64,000 nucleotides of DNA from Galeruca laticollis (taxonomy: Eukaryota; Arthropoda; Insecta; Coleoptera; Chrysomelidae): NCBI GenBank assembly GCA_963921935.1, contig OY998184.1:27345067-27409066 (forward strand), given 5' to 3'. Below, one piece after another: positions 43,758 through 55,682 of this stretch; the first letter of the stretch is position 1, and each line of letters begins with the position of its first letter. The notes under the pieces are model-generated. The model did not search any database. It saw nothing but the letters and a program-made list of their open reading frames with translations, and was not told where the DNA came from. The position numbers and the translations under genes are program-made.

Positions 43758-44271
43758 ATGATCAGTGAAAGTAGCGGTAACGATTCATCTGATAATGAGT
43801 CAGATGCTGAGACTCCGAATAAGAAAAGAAGAGGTGTTAGAAATATATATCTGTACAAAAAAGAAAAACTAAAGTCACAGCGTTTACTTGGTCAATCTTA
43901 TGTTAGTGCAAAAGTACTGGGAGGTTATATAGTGTCAGCTAAATCTAACAATAATAGTGACTCTGTCTGTAAAAAACTGAACTCAGCAGTTTAGGAGTGA
44001 AGAAAAACATTAGTTATTTGAATGAACATGACCTATATTTGACGGGTCTCATTGAATACGCAATGGTTAATCGCCGCCGTTCAAAACGCGAAAAAACGTG
44101 ACAAAGCGTTGACGTATTTTGCTATGAAAGGTAATCAAAAAAATTCAAGTATGCCGTCAAGCTTTCTCCATTTTATACGCAATAGAAAATAAGGCTGTTT
44201 ATCGCCTTTACCTCCCTTAAATCGGTGGGAAAACTACCTGAAGATAAATGAGAGACAATTACGGCTATTGA

Positions 44272-45638
44272 GGGCCACTTGCACCGAACAGTGCAAAACT
44301 TCTGTTAACAAAACCAGGTTTATCTTATTAAAAACTTAACTGTTTGGCTCGCGCCGTCATTTATTTAAACTAGATTAAAGTTAAGCCACAGTTTTGGTAA
44401 TTTTTCTATAGGTTGGTATTGTGACTATCTTCATTTCCATTAGTCTTAACCTAGATACTACTTGTTTGGCCAATCAATGATTTTTTTTTGTGGAGTATAA
44501 TCTCAGTTGTCTGTCAATTAGTGTTAAGTTCGTGCAATAATTTTAGGATTCCAAAATCTGTCGAATTTATTATAATAGTATGCCGAGCAATGACATAAAT
44601 CATGGCCTGGACATGGGAAGACAGGGTTTAGTCAAAAAGACCATTTAAATTCCGAAATGTGTTAATTAAATACCTAATAAATATTTTTTAAATATTAATT
44701 ATTTTTTATGCCACTGTTACTTAACAATTTTTATTATCTGAATTAGATAAACTAGAAATAGGTTTAACAAAACAAATAAAGAAGCTTATTATTTTGTTTC
44801 AATATTTTTTCTCTCGACAGGTTCTCAAAGGTGACCTAAAATTAAACTCCAGACAGTTTCTAAAATATTTCTTTATTATATAGTATAAAGAGTGTAATTA
44901 ATTTAGGTTAAATAATAAAAATTAAACTCTCGAAATGTTTAAATATCCGAAAAATGGTTAAATAAATTCTCCTTGAACTAAAAATAAAGAGAAAAAGAAT
45001 CTTATAAAAACTAGGATCCTTTTTATGTGTAGGTATAGATTCCTGAACTTGCATAAAATCTTAGGATGGTTAGGAGCTGATTGGTGATATGGTATGACTA
45101 GTAAGAAGTAGTAATTATGTACTTTTATTTTTCCCTTTTTTTCTTTATCGCTGACCAAAAAATAATGATTCTATGATAAACAGACAAGTCTTGGGAATAT
45201 TCTAGTTGATCTTCTATTATTTCCAGAAGTTATAGAACTGTTCCTCTTAATAATCTGAATCTTCTAGAAAAACTCAATTCATCCAAGTCATCAAAATAAT
45301 TTGACCTTTCATAAATACACCTACGAAAGCCGAAAACGATAATTTCCAAAGTATCTAAGTCATTCTCTAAGAAAATTTCTTCTCCCAAATAATCCATATT
45401 TTTATATAAAAAATACCACACTTGTAGACAGCGTAGGCGTAGACACACACAAAATGGACGGTTAGGATTCAAAGCTTAGCCTTAAACTTTGTATAATTGC
45501 TAGAATTTGACAGATTCAATTTAACAGGTAGTTAAGGCAATTAACTCGGTTTAAGTATGACGGTGCAAGATAATCATTTACTTAAAACTTGGTTTAGATC
45601 GTGAACCATATAGTTGACAACTACGGTACAAGTGGCTC
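44272..45638 (-). mobile_element. PIF/Harbinger element nested in family X transposase
   Basis: The ends are inverted: GGGCCACTTGCACCG on the left and CGGTACAAGTGGCTC on the right. Both are flanked by TGA (44269-44271 and 45639-45641), a 3-bp duplication as in Harbinger elements. Deleting the element with one TGA restores the interrupted reading frame exactly. Inside is only the start of a HARBI1-type transposase, so it is non-autonomous now. Confidence 0.8.
45130..45397 (-). pseudogene. HARBI1-type transposase, N-terminal fragment
   Basis: ATG at 45397 opens MDYLGEEIFLENDLDTLEII, then RSNYFDDLDELSFSRRFRL. This is the YFDELDDEEFxRRFRL-like start of Harbinger nucleases. A TAA interrupts after RGTVL, and LLEIIEDQLEYSQD continues in the same frame, followed by decay. 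The DDE catalytic domain is absent. Confidence 0.75.
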
Positions 45639-46768
45639 TGATGAACATATCCGGTCATTTTCCCTAAAACAATCTCATTACAGCAGAAAAAATATATATT
45701 TAGAAGCGTACCTAAACGTCAAATAACGCATGAACTTTTTTTGAAACAATACCCCCAATATCAATGCGTAAAATACGACTATTACAGAAAATATTTTGAT
45801 GATAATCATGACGACAGATTCGGTCGGCCACAAGTAGACGTTTGCTCGATTTGCGAAGAACTCGAAGCAAAAATAAAAAGTCCATCTCTCAATAAGATGC
45901 GAAGAGAGTGCCGGTTGCGGAATAAATTTTGGCATTGTATCGGGAAAAAAAGATGTGGGAGTCATTGTATTTGACTACATGCAAAATCTGCCCATTTCAA
46001 AGATCCCAGTTCAAGAGATGTATTATTTGAGAAAACTATAGCTGTATGTGTTTTGTGTTCACCACTTAAAAACGATCTCAGCTGATTTCTACACTTACCA
46101 TGAAGGCTAAACGTGGCCCGGACGAAGTATGCAGTTTATTGTGGAAAAGGACATAGAACATGGATCCCCCTGTCAAAGGATTACACGTTTTTAGCGATGC
46201 TTATTTCTCACTCTTGTTGCAATGAATCATTTTGAGAAAATATATCCAATACTTTCCTGTGCATATCCATTCGTTTTGAGAATGTCTCAGAAATTTCTGG
46301 ACCGTTAAAAGACTCATTATAGGAGAAAGGACAAAATTTACGATCCAAAAATAATAGTTTTATTTTGGCAGCATAAATCAAAGTTTTTTTCCGTTAAACT
46401 CGTTACTTCTGACGAGACATACTTGATTTTAAAAGCTCATGGGAGCGATGTTTCAAGAAAAGCTGTAAGTCATTATACAAGGCAAGATTTCGCAATATAG
46501 AAGCTTTGAGTATAGTTCAAGTCAAGGTTACTTGACATGTTCCGAATCTATGGATGGTTTCATTAAAGCTACATTTCTGGTCCAAAATCCTTCTATAAAG
46601 TCGAAAGTACCAGAAACTTCGGCATATGTTACTAAAATACCCATAAATGAGAAAAAAATTAACGACATACAAGAAATAATCCAAAATATTTCTAACGAAT
46701 TCAGAGATTTTTACATTATTCTGACCTGGCCAACTACACGATCCAAAAGTGAAGAAATAGACGAATAA

Positions 46769-47753
46769 TATAATATTTTTCATTATATTGCCTATTATTT
46801 CAAATTATTTTGTATATAGGATATGATAAATTGAAAGATGGGAATAAATCAAACACATTTACATATACTTTTATAAATGAATATTATATATTTCAGCCAG
46901 GTCTATTAGTAAATAAATCAGAATTTATATTTTCTTCATTATCATTGATATCACATGAGTTGAAAGTAAAAAGTTTATAAAGTTTTTTTTAATTATCTCC
47001 ATTCTTACTTTTTGGATTTATTCCCTTTGGTGGTTTAATTAAAGGCATGAATTCATACCTACTAGTTGCATAACTACTAGGAAATATATTTTTTGAGCTA
47101 TACTAAATAGAATCAATAATTCAAATAGTACCGACATCTTAAATAATTCTGATATAAACAGAAATAGTAGATGGAAGACCAATTTACAGTATTATAAACA
47201 GCTTAAATCCAAAGAAAGGAAACTGAAGAATAAACGGAAAGAGATATTGTGAAAAACAAAACCATTAGTTGGTCTCATCCTGTCATTGATGAGGGAATTT
47301 GAATTTAAAGTATATGCGGTCATGGCGGGAGAACATTTCTACTTTTATTGTATTTTCAAAGCAATATTGTTTGTATATTTCACTTCGATGGTGTAAGTAG
47401 TCATAAAATAAAATTACTAGACTTGTGAGTATATATTTAATTTATCCCCATACAAATTAGGTACTTTCAAACTCTAACTATCCTAATTTCAAAGGTTTAT
47501 AATTTGAGATCAATAAAGTTCTGAATAAATTGCAGATTTATTATTATATCCTAAATTAAAAAAGCAGGCCTTAAATCAAGTCACTTAGTTTTGATTTGAC
47601 GTTTCCTAGTTTGACGCACAAGTCACAAAATTTTCAGATCTTTCAATTTAAACAAAATCGCAAGGAGGATTTTGCTTTGTTTCTTTTGAATGATTAACAT
47701 TTTGTTTTTGAAAATTTGATCGCTTAGCCATCGCGAATCTGATAGTATTTGAA
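46769..47753. other. intergenic stretch before gene B
   Basis: No coding similarity. The 170 bp before 47754 would be the 5' UTR/promoter of gene B. It has no clear TATA box but has two TTTGACG words (about 47596 and 47611). Confidence 0.4.
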
Positions 47754-47818
47754 ATGGAAGATTATATAGAACCAGGGGAGATAAATTTTCAAAGTTTAGA
47801 TAGAGTGTCGACTGAAAG
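47754..47818 (+). CDS. Gene B first coding exon
   Basis: ATG in a good context (TGAAATGG) opens MEDYIEPGEINFQSLDRVST and the exon ends AAAG|GTGAGT in phase 2. It joins in frame to the exon at 48297. It is the start of a host gene candidate, probably a zinc-finger protein (see the next exon). The upstream flank carries no element ends. Confidence 0.65.
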
Positions 47819-48296
47819 GTGAGTCATATTGTTATAATAACGTTTCAGTATTAGAGAAAATGAAAATATATTATTGTTTCCGTCAATTGTAGTTTACGGT
47901 ATTTTATAGGCTTCAATAGATACATATATTAATTGATATTATACGCATTGATATATTTCAAGAAATCAGAGTCTCAATTACATATTCATAAATTGTTTGC
48001 TTAGTAATAGGGACGGTGAAATGTATCATCCGTCTCCGTACCAGAAATATTTTATCATAACTACATGTTTTTTGTATTTCAAATGTTTCAAATGAAAAAA
48101 AGAGGCACTGTTTAGGGGGAGGAATAATAATGATTCACAATAAGTATGTTCCAAAAAAATATGTAGAATACTATTATTAAAATAATGAAAATATTCTACT
48201 TGAATTGGAAGCTTTTATAATTTACGATTCCAGAGTCATATCCAGTAGGACTAAGAAATATATGAATTTTGTAGAAAGTGATTAATCAATTTTCAG

Positions 48297-48562
48297 TAAT
48301 ATTAAGAATGAACGGTTGAAGAACGATTATGACCTCTCTCTGTTCACTCAACTTGACAATATTACTTACAACATGGCTTCCGATACAAATGATTTACCAA
48401 TGGTACGAGACCTGGAGCAGCTGCCTTCACCTATATCAGAAACATCTAACAACTTCTTACAAAATGGTATAGATCAACTACCCAATGAACCTAGTAATGT
48501 ACATTATGTAAGGTACAAATTCCAGGATGGAAAACATGTGAAGATATGGGAATGTGGAATTT
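48297..48562 (+). CDS. Gene B second exon, leading into a C2H2 zinc finger
   Basis: The acceptor (AATCAATTTTCAG) ends at 48296 and the donor (AATTT|GTAAGT) starts at 48563. With the phase-2 join from 47818 the frame is open through SNIKNERLKNDYDLSLFTQL and a polar region to KFQDGKHVKIWECGI. It ends in phase 1 with a T, so a next exon starting GT or GC would complete Cys. WECGI-C is the usual opening of a C2H2 finger, so the fingers are expected in exons not found here. The N-terminal 110 residues show no other domain. Confidence 0.65.
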
Positions 48563-48803
48563 GTAAGTATATTTGTTAATTTATCAATAATAAAGATAAT
48601 ATAGGTAGTGACAGATCACTTTATAATCTTTATATACACTTTATTACATACAGTTTCACTTTGTTCTGCGATAGGAGCGGATAGTAAATAAACAAGTTCT
48701 GAGAGCTAAATATAAGTTCAATCAAATATTCTTTTTCCTTTCTATTTTTTTAACATGTGATTGTGTTGAAAATATGTGTTTTGTCATATTTCATAGTTAG
48801 CCA

Positions 48804-49361
48804 TAAAAGGCGAATTTCCTCGAGACTAACTAGCTTAACCAGGTTAACAAAACTATGACGTCAGTGGTTAACGTAGTTTGGATCTGTAGTATGTCATCAT
48901 CATTTTGATAGGGGGATGTCAAATGTCAACATCGTCATTTAATATTATTTTTATTATTTATATTACTAATATAATATAAAATGTTCATCAGTTATAGGCA
49001 GAGAAAAGAATATCTATTCACAATTTGGCATTCTTTACCTTTTTGTAGAAGATTAATAATTTCTACTGTATCATTGATACTGTATAATTCTTCGTTTACA
49101 AATACTTCGTATACATTCATTATTCCGACCAACTTTTTCAACGTAAGTTCCGTTGTTATTAACATTTAACCTCAATAATAATGACAAACCACAGACAAAC
49201 TGACAGATCATAGCTTCAAACCACATGTTAACTACCTCGACCAGGTGGTTTGAGGTTGGTTAAGTGTGACGTCATTGTTTGGAATATGTATCCAGGAAAT
49301 TAGAGTAGTTAACTTTTTTCTAACCAGGTTAGCGTGGTTAGTATCGAGGAAATATCCCTAA
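48804..49361 (-). mobile_element. Harbinger-like MITE
   Basis: Inverted ends: TTTCCTCGAGACTAAC..TTAACCAGGTTAAC on the left and the complement of TTTCCTCGATACTAACCACG on the right, with TAA beside the right end and a TAA near the left. A TGACGTCA-like core occurs in both arms. The minus strand has a short ORF from 49120 (MNVYEVFVNEELYSINDTVE) similar in style to the HARBI1 start at 45397. It lies in the intron of gene B. Confidence 0.65.
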
Positions 49362-49421
49362 AGTAGCTTTTTTGGTTGGTAGAAATTATTTTGAAAGTTG
49401 ACAGTTTTTGTAACTTGACAA

Positions 49422-49905
49422 AAGTGCTATTCAACACTTCGATCTTGATTCCGATTTTGTTTATAATCGAAATCGAAAACGGATTGATGCTTGTAGTACG
49501 ACCAAAAAAAAATTGTCATTTCTCATGTCATTTTACAAATCAAATAAATCAATAGTGACATAACATTATCATTATTTTAGTTCATTTCACGCGTGTATTT
49601 CACAATTTTCACAAGTTCAGTTGGTTTAATCACGTTTAATTTTATAGAAGCTGTTCTGTTAACTAAAAATGTAATATACAATTGCAAAATATCACTCACA
49701 TCACATCACCCATAGACAAACTGTATTTTATTTAAATTTTTCGACCAATCACATGCTTCCGATTTACGATTGTTTTCAATAGCATCATAATTTTAGACCG
49801 ATTATAATCAGAGTGATCGATTGATATCGAAAATGTATTGTTGAACATGTTGTTTTTTAAATGACAGGAAATGATTGTAATCGATTGTTGCGTGGAATAG
49901 CACTT
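49422..49905 (+). repeat. MITE pair, first copy
   Basis: About 484 bp bounded by AAGTGCTATTCAACA and its inverted form GGAATAGCACTT. It is present again in inverted orientation at 50148-50614. Shared landmarks include CGATTATAATCAGAGTGATC. No coding capacity. Confidence 0.88.
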
Positions 49906-50147
49906 ATGTTTATTAAAAAGACATCCGAATAGTTCTTTTAAGTTAAAAGTCCGTATTAATCATTGGTAATCATTAAAGTACAAAAGGTTACGGCCCAGAC
50001 CATGTTTCGCGCAGAAGAAGAAAAAAAAATGGATTTTGTCTGTATCCCTTGTTATATATGGGATGAACATTGAGTATTTTCTTTTCGGAAAAGAAGTGCA
50101 GTGAAATAATCACATCGATTCTTTTTTTAAGGAACGACTGAAAGCTT

Positions 50148-50614
50148 TAGTGCTATTCAACGCGGCAATCGATTACAATCATTTCCTGTCATTTAAAAAA
50201 CAACATTTTCGATATCAATCGATCACTCTGATTATAATCGGTCTAAAATTATGATGCTATTGAAAACAATCGTAAATCAGAAGCATGCGATTGGTCGAAA
50301 AATTTAACTAAACTACCGTTTGTCTATGGGTTATGTGATGTGAGTGATATTTTGCAATTGTATATTACATTTTTAGTTAAAAGAACAGCTTCTATAAAAT
50401 TAAACGTGATTAAACTAAATGAACTTGTGAAAAGTGTGAAATACACGTGAAATGAACCAAAATAATGATGAGGTTATGTCAATATTGATTTATTTGATTT
50501 GTAAAATGACATGACAAATGACATTTTTTTTTGGTCGTTCAACAAACATCAATCCGTTTTCGATTTCGATTATAAACAAAATCGGAATCAAGATCGAAGT
50601 ATTGAATAGCACTT
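50148..50614 (-). repeat. MITE pair, second copy (inverted)
   Basis: Reverse-complement copy of 49422-49905, bounded by TAGTGCTATTCAACG and TTGAATAGCACTT. The 242-bp spacer between the copies is unrelated. Together they could form a hairpin of about 470 bp. Confidence 0.88.
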
Positions 50615-51147
50615 TTGACTGGCACCTCAGATAAATTTAACCTCGCAAAACTTTATTTAATCTGACATTTGTACCAGAAATGTTTACGCAAAAAGAAATT
50701 TGTATGGAAGTAAGTACATGTTAACATGTTTATATGCAAAGCGGTGGGTTACACATAAAAATTGTAGTATTCTAGTTCAAGCTCCACCAGTAATCCTGCC
50801 TAGTTCAAGACGAAACCACGATTTTCGTTTATCATTAACTGAAAATCCTTAATTGGTTATCAAAACACCAGTCAAAATACGAATTTAAACTCACTTTTAC
50901 AAGTGATGTAAAATAATCAGTAACTGCATGTGCTTGAAAGGACGCGCAGCATCGGTGAGGGGGGAAGTAGACTGATCACTTTGCAGCGGGTGAAAGGAAC
51001 ATGTCAACTTTGTGATACCAACTGAAGCGAATAAGTGATTTGATCTGATATTCGTATCGAAAGGAAAGCAAGTATATGTATAATGCGTTTCCCGAATGAT
51101 CATGTCAGTTAATGTCAATTAAATTTCTATTAAAGACTTCAGATATA
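50615..51147. other. non-coding stretch
   Basis: No coding similarity or element ends noticed. Confidence 0.4.
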
Positions 51148-52185
51148 CAGGGTGTACCAATCTTACGACAAACTTCGATATATGGGTTATTTTAAAGGAT
51201 ATCAAAAAATGTTATCATCAAAAATAGTATATGTCTTTAAGGTCCATATTTTGAAATTATCTCGAACTATACAGAGTGTTGCATAACTCCGTTACAAACT
51301 AAACATACGATTTTTTAAATGAGAACCCCCGTATATTATACTGAATTCGAATTGATCACATTTTTTTGAAGCTGTTGATATCAGGTTTTGCTACGTTATA
51401 CAGAGTCCTTCAAAAGATATGGACATGTTTATGTGAAAATCGTAGTAAAATCAACGCTCTGTAGCTTATTGTACGTTGAAAAAAAAATTTATTTTCCCTA
51501 ACAGAGTTTCGTAATATGATGCAATATCTTCGTGTTCTATTAAATTTTAATTATTTTCCCTTTTGTATACAGGGTAAATGGAAACTCGAATCTATCATTT
51601 CCTCTCTTCTTTGAAATGGATCACCCTGTATTTTTTAGCGCAAATAGAATATTCGATCATGTAACTTTAATTTTTGTTAAAATTCCCTATACACAAAGTT
51701 TATAAAAACAGAGTTATTTTGTAATATCTATTGTAAACCATATTAAACATATATTAAGCCAATCACAAGTTAGGTTACTTCTTGGTCTAGCCAAAAATAA
51801 CTACTAAACATCAGGTAGGCATAAAATGAAATGTAACTTCTGTCATTCTGACGATGATATTGATTTATCGAAACAATTGTCAATTTTTTAGAATTTTCAA
51901 TAACTTTTATTATATTGTGGAATTAACTAGAGACCGTGAGTTTCATTTAAAAACACTAATATGAGCATATTTCACGAAGTAAGGGTCGAGACAGTCAATT
52001 TCATAATTATTAACCTATTATGTGAAAGCAATAAACGTTGAATGTAACAAAAAATCCTAAATAATAATAAATCCTAATAAATTATTTATTCTTAACAGAA
52101 CTAGTCACCAAAAGTATAATCCTAACTGTAATATAAACTAAATGTTCAAAGTGTTCACCGTTAACATCAATGCAATGCTGTAAAC
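51148..52185 (+). repeat. left inverted repeat of DD41D copy 3
   Basis: Matches 54948-55682 in reverse, except for about 230 bp extra at about 51755-51990. Its inner end (52150-52180, minus strand LQHCIDVNGEHFEHLV) is the C terminus of the transposase in inverted orientation. Confidence 0.85.
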
Positions 52186-53710
52186 CATTGGTTCCCAACG
52201 GGGGCGATACCGCCTCCCTGTGGGTGCTGCAGCCTTTTAGGAGAGCGGTAGCGGATTCAGATGCAAATAATAAGCAGTCAAGAGGAATGGTGAAATAAAA
52301 ATGATTTAATAAGGGTTTAAGCAGTTTGAAATTAGCATTAATAATAATACTAATAATTATAATAATTTCTTTTAGTTCAGAATAGAAGTATATGACTTGT
52401 TCTCGCACGTTGATAAGCAAACGCGCGATGTTCATACAAAATAACATGTTTCGACATGTTCGCACACAGACAAGTTGAATCATGCACGAAATGAAACGTA
52501 TAAACGTATAAAAGCAACAGCTCTACGAATTTTTTGTTAGTTAGTTGTATGTGTTTGGCCGCGATATATAGTCGTGAATCATAAGCTCTGCCGTAGTAAA
52601 TAATCGTGAGTGGTGTGTCATTTTATATTACTATCTATAAATCTATTGAGAATTCAATTTTTGTATGAAAATGGCTGAATCTACTTCTAAATTAAAAAAG
52701 AAATGCCGGCAATACAGTATTGAATATTTAAAATATGGATTTGCGGAATCTTCTATAAACAAATCATTACCTATGTGTTTAATTTGCCGAAAAGTTTTTT
52801 CAAATGAAGCTATGAAATCTTCTAGGCTACAAGTGCATTTACATAAAATGCATCCTGATAAGAAGAACAAAGATACATATATTCTATTTTCAAGAACTCT
52901 AAAAACAATATTTAAAACAGCCAACTACATCAAACCTTTTTGCATCGTCTTCTAAACGAGACGATGATGGGCTACGAGCCTCATATAACGTTTCATTGTT
53001 AATCGCAAACTCAGGAAAACCACACACCATTGGCGAGGAATTAATTTTGCCGGCAATCGAAGAGATATTAAAAACTGTTCTCCATCATAAGACACCATTT
53101 GATATCATTAAAAAAATTCCTCTCAGTAATAATTCAGTGCAAAGAAGAATAGATGAAATGGCAAATGACGTTGAAATATCATTATGGGATTACCTAAAGA
53201 CTTGCAAATTTTCCATTCAACTCGATCAATCAACTCTACCAAGTAACGAAGCTCTACTCTTATCATACGTACGATTTATAAAAGAAGAAAAAATTCATCA
53301 AGAGTTATTGTTTGCTAAGAATTTGGAATAAGATACAAAGGGACATTCTATATTTAATATCATGCAAGAATTTTTTCAAGAGAAAGAAATTCCTATTAGC
53401 AATATTTTGTCTGCTGCTACTGATGGTGCTCCAGCAGTGACCGGGCGTCATAAGGGTTTTATAGCACATTTGAAAAAAGCAGTGCCAAATGTACTCGATG
53501 TACATTCTATTGTTCACCGTCAGCATTAGGTTGCAAAAAAATTAAATGAACGTCTGCATGCGTCCCTCAATAACGTTATTAAAGCAATCAATATCATTAG
53601 AAGAAATTCATTGAATGACCGTTTGTTTCATAAGCTTTGCGATGAAAATGATGAAGACTACAATCACCTGCTACTGCACACAGAAGTACGTTGGTGTTTG
53701 TCTGAATCGC
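52186..53710 (+). mobile_element. hAT element, 3'-truncated, inside DD41D copy 3
   Basis: It begins CATTGGTTCCCAACGGGG, a hAT-type tip (CAGNGGTTCCCAA-like), directly after the inverted repeat. About 480 bp later a BED-finger transposase starts. No 3' tip is present; DD41D sequence resumes at about 53715, so part of both elements was lost. Confidence 0.7.
52671..53710 (+). pseudogene. hAT transposase with BED-type zinc finger (ZBED5-like)
   Basis: MAESTSKLKKKCRQYSIEYL leads to a zinc finger CLICRKVFSNEAMKSSRLQ with downstream HLHKMH (CX2C..HX4H). After a frameshift at about 52950: GKPHTIGEELILPAIEEIL, SVQRRIDEMANDVE, FSIQLDQSTL (catalytic-core Asp). After a TAA (53329): ILSAATDGAPAVTGRHKGFI, VHSIVHRQH, stop, VAKKLNERLHASLNNVIKAI, LHTEVRWCLSESRL. 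These blocks are standard for ZBED5/SCAND3-type hAT proteins. The C-terminal dimerisation part is missing. Confidence 0.82.
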
Positions 53711-53714
53711 GTCT

Positions 53715-54685
53715 AAAGTTTATCGATTTCCAGACCGGAAGAACAAAAGAGCATTTGAAAAACTTATGGATCGTTCCAATCGCACTGGGGAAATATAATA
53801 CAAAAAACGTATCAAAAAAAGCCTTCACTGTTGAAAATGAAATTAAAGTAAATGCTAAGTATTGCAGAGAATCCGCATACAGGTGTGATAAATATTTCAC
53901 AACATCAAGACATAAGTGATGGCACGGTTCAAAGAATCCTGAAAAAACATAAAATGCATCCCTTTCATATCCAGCTTCATCAAGAGTTACTTGACCGTGA
54001 TTTTCAAAGAAGAGTAATGTTTTGTGAATGGGCCCAATTTAAAATCAATCGCCAGAGAAATTGTTTTGATTTTATGCTTTTTGCAGATGAGGCGACTTTT
54101 TATAAAAATGGATGTGTAAATCGACGTAATTTTCATAATTATGCAACTTCCAATCCAAATGTCGTTTCAGCCCGTTATAGCCAATGGAGGTGGTCACTAA
54201 ATCTTTGGGGTGAAATTGTAGGTGATCATGTGATAGGACCATACTTTTTTTATGAAAGAGTAACTGGTGCGGTTTATTTGAATTTTCTTCAGAATCACCT
54301 ACCAGTTTTATTAGAAGAAGTTCCACTCAATATTCGGTGACAAATGTGGTATTTGTATGATGGTACGCATGTTCATAATACTGCGCCTATACGAGATCAT
54401 CACAATACCGAATTCTAAAACAGATGGATCGGAAGAGAGGGCCCAACTGATTGGCCAACTAGGTCTCCCGATTTCACAAAAGTGGATTTCTTTTTTGGTG
54501 TTTTATAACAAATTAGGTTTAGAAAATTCCCCCGACTACTAGAGGGGACATGAAAGAGAGAATCAGAGCGGCATTTCGATCTGTTAACGTTTTTATGCTG
54601 AGAAATGTTAGTCAATCATTTGATGCAGCATTGCATTGATGTTAACGGTGAACACTTTGAACATTTAGTTTAATATTACGGTTAG
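53715..54685 (+). pseudogene. DD41D transposase (copy 3)
   Basis: RFPDRKNKRAFEKLMDRSNR is readable at about 53718-53780 before a stop. The next frame gives SIAENPHTGVINISQHQDIS and TVQRILKKHKMHPFHIQLHQ. The core follows with FMLFADEATFYKNGCVNRRN (first Asp), RWSLNLWGEIVGDHVIGPYF, YLYDGTHVH (second Asp, altered context) and, after a frameshift at about 54413, WIGREGPTDWPTRSPDFTK and VDFFFG (third Asp). The end CIDVNGEHFEHLV matches the inverted copy in the left repeat. Stops at 54339 and 54416 and the frame changes make it inactive. Confidence 0.82.
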
Positions 54686-54865
54686 GATTATACTTTTGAT
54701 GACTTCTTTTGTTAAGAATAGATAATTTATTGATACTTGTTATTATTTAGTATTTTTTGTTACATTCAAGGTTTATTGCTTTCACACAATAGGTTAATAA
54801 TTATGGTTTACAATAGATATTACAAAATAACTCTGTTTTTATAAACTTTGGTTATAGGGAATGCT
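54621..54865 (+). repeat. tandem duplicate of the inner right repeat (copy 3)
   Basis: ATTGCATTGATGTTAACGGT and the following 240 bp recur directly at 54948-55170, separated by about 80 bp. The first unit is the coding end of the transposase and its 3' flank; the second starts the proper inverted repeat. Confidence 0.8.
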
Positions 54866-54947
54866 GCTATTTTTAAGAAATAAAATATAACGATTGACGT
54901 TTATGTCAAACGTTGTCAACGCTTACTGAGAAAATGTAATGGTTTAC

Positions 54948-55682
54948 AGCATTGCATTGATGTTAACGGTGAACACTTTGAACATTTTGTTTAATATTAC
55001 AGTTAGGATTATACTTTTGGTGACTAGTTCTGTTAAGAATAAATAATTTATTATTATTTAGGATTTTTTGTTACATTCAACGTTTATTGCTTTCACATAA
55101 TAGGTTAATAATTATGGTTTACAATAGATATTACAAAATAATTTTATACACTTTGGGTATACGGAATGCTTTACAAAAATGAAAGTTACATGATCGAAGA
55201 TTCTATTTGCTTCATTTGAAAGAAGAGAGGAAATGAAAGGTTCGAATTTCCATCCATCCTGTATACAAAATGGAAAATAATTAAAATTTAATAGAACACG
55301 AAGATATTGCATAATATTACGAAACTCTGTTAAGGAAAATAAATTTTTTTTTCAACGTACAATAAGCTACAGAGCGTTGATTTTCCTACGATTTTCACAT
55401 AAACATGTCCATATATTTTGAAGGACTCTGTATAACGTAGTTAAACCTTATATCAAAAGCTTCAAAAAAATGTGAGCAATTCGAATTCAGAATAATATAC
55501 AGGGGGTTTCATTTAAAAAATCGTATGTTTGGTTTGTAACGGAGTTATGCAACACCCTGTATAGTTCGAGATAATTTCAAAATATGGATCTTAAAGACAT
55601 TACTATTTTTGATGATAACATTTTTCGATATCTCTTAAAATAACCCATATATCGAAGTTTGTCGTAAGATTGGTACACCCTG
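54948..55682 (-). repeat. right inverted repeat of DD41D copy 3
   Basis: Inverted counterpart of 51148-52185. It ends TTGGTACACCCTG before the TA at 55683-55684. Confidence 0.85.

Larger units (their letters stand above)
43758..46768 (+). pseudogene. unclassified insect DDE-type transposase (family X, copy 1)
   Basis: ATG at 43758 starts an acidic-then-basic N terminus (SGNDSSDNESDAETPNKKRR, VSAKVLGGYIVSAKSN). Broken frames then give EHDLYLTGLIEYAMVNRRRS and IQVCRQAFSILYAIENK. A nested Harbinger element occupies 44272-45638. Beyond it the text resumes: SHYSRKNIYLEAYLN, RPQVDVCSICEELEAKI, YMQNLPISKIPVQEMYYLRK, FYTYHEG and a C-terminal part ending SKSEEIDE. The block MQNLP..IPVQE..LR.L..HEG is shared with the copy at 62820-64000. 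Such proteins are common as uncharacterised insect genes; a Sola-type DDE transposase is possible but I cannot confirm that. Confidence 0.6.
51148..55682 (+). mobile_element. DD41D Tc1/mariner element (copy 3) with hAT insertion
   Basis: Ends CAGGGTGTACCAATCTTACG are inverted copies, each bordered by TA (51146-51147 and 55683-55684). The inverted repeats extend far inward, and the left one even includes the inverted last codons of the transposase. The transposase proper is at 53715-54685 (+). A hAT element occupies about 52186-53710, between left repeat and transposase. The tip differs from that of copy 1 after CAGGGT, so it is another family. Confidence 0.88.

Noticed and set aside
45678..45965. 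Minus-strand 95-codon open frame
   Set aside because: Antisense to conserved family X transposase blocks on the plus strand.
52082..52483. Minus-strand 133-codon open frame
   Set aside because: A composite of the hAT 5' end and the inverted DD41D repeat; only its last part is real (inverted transposase end).
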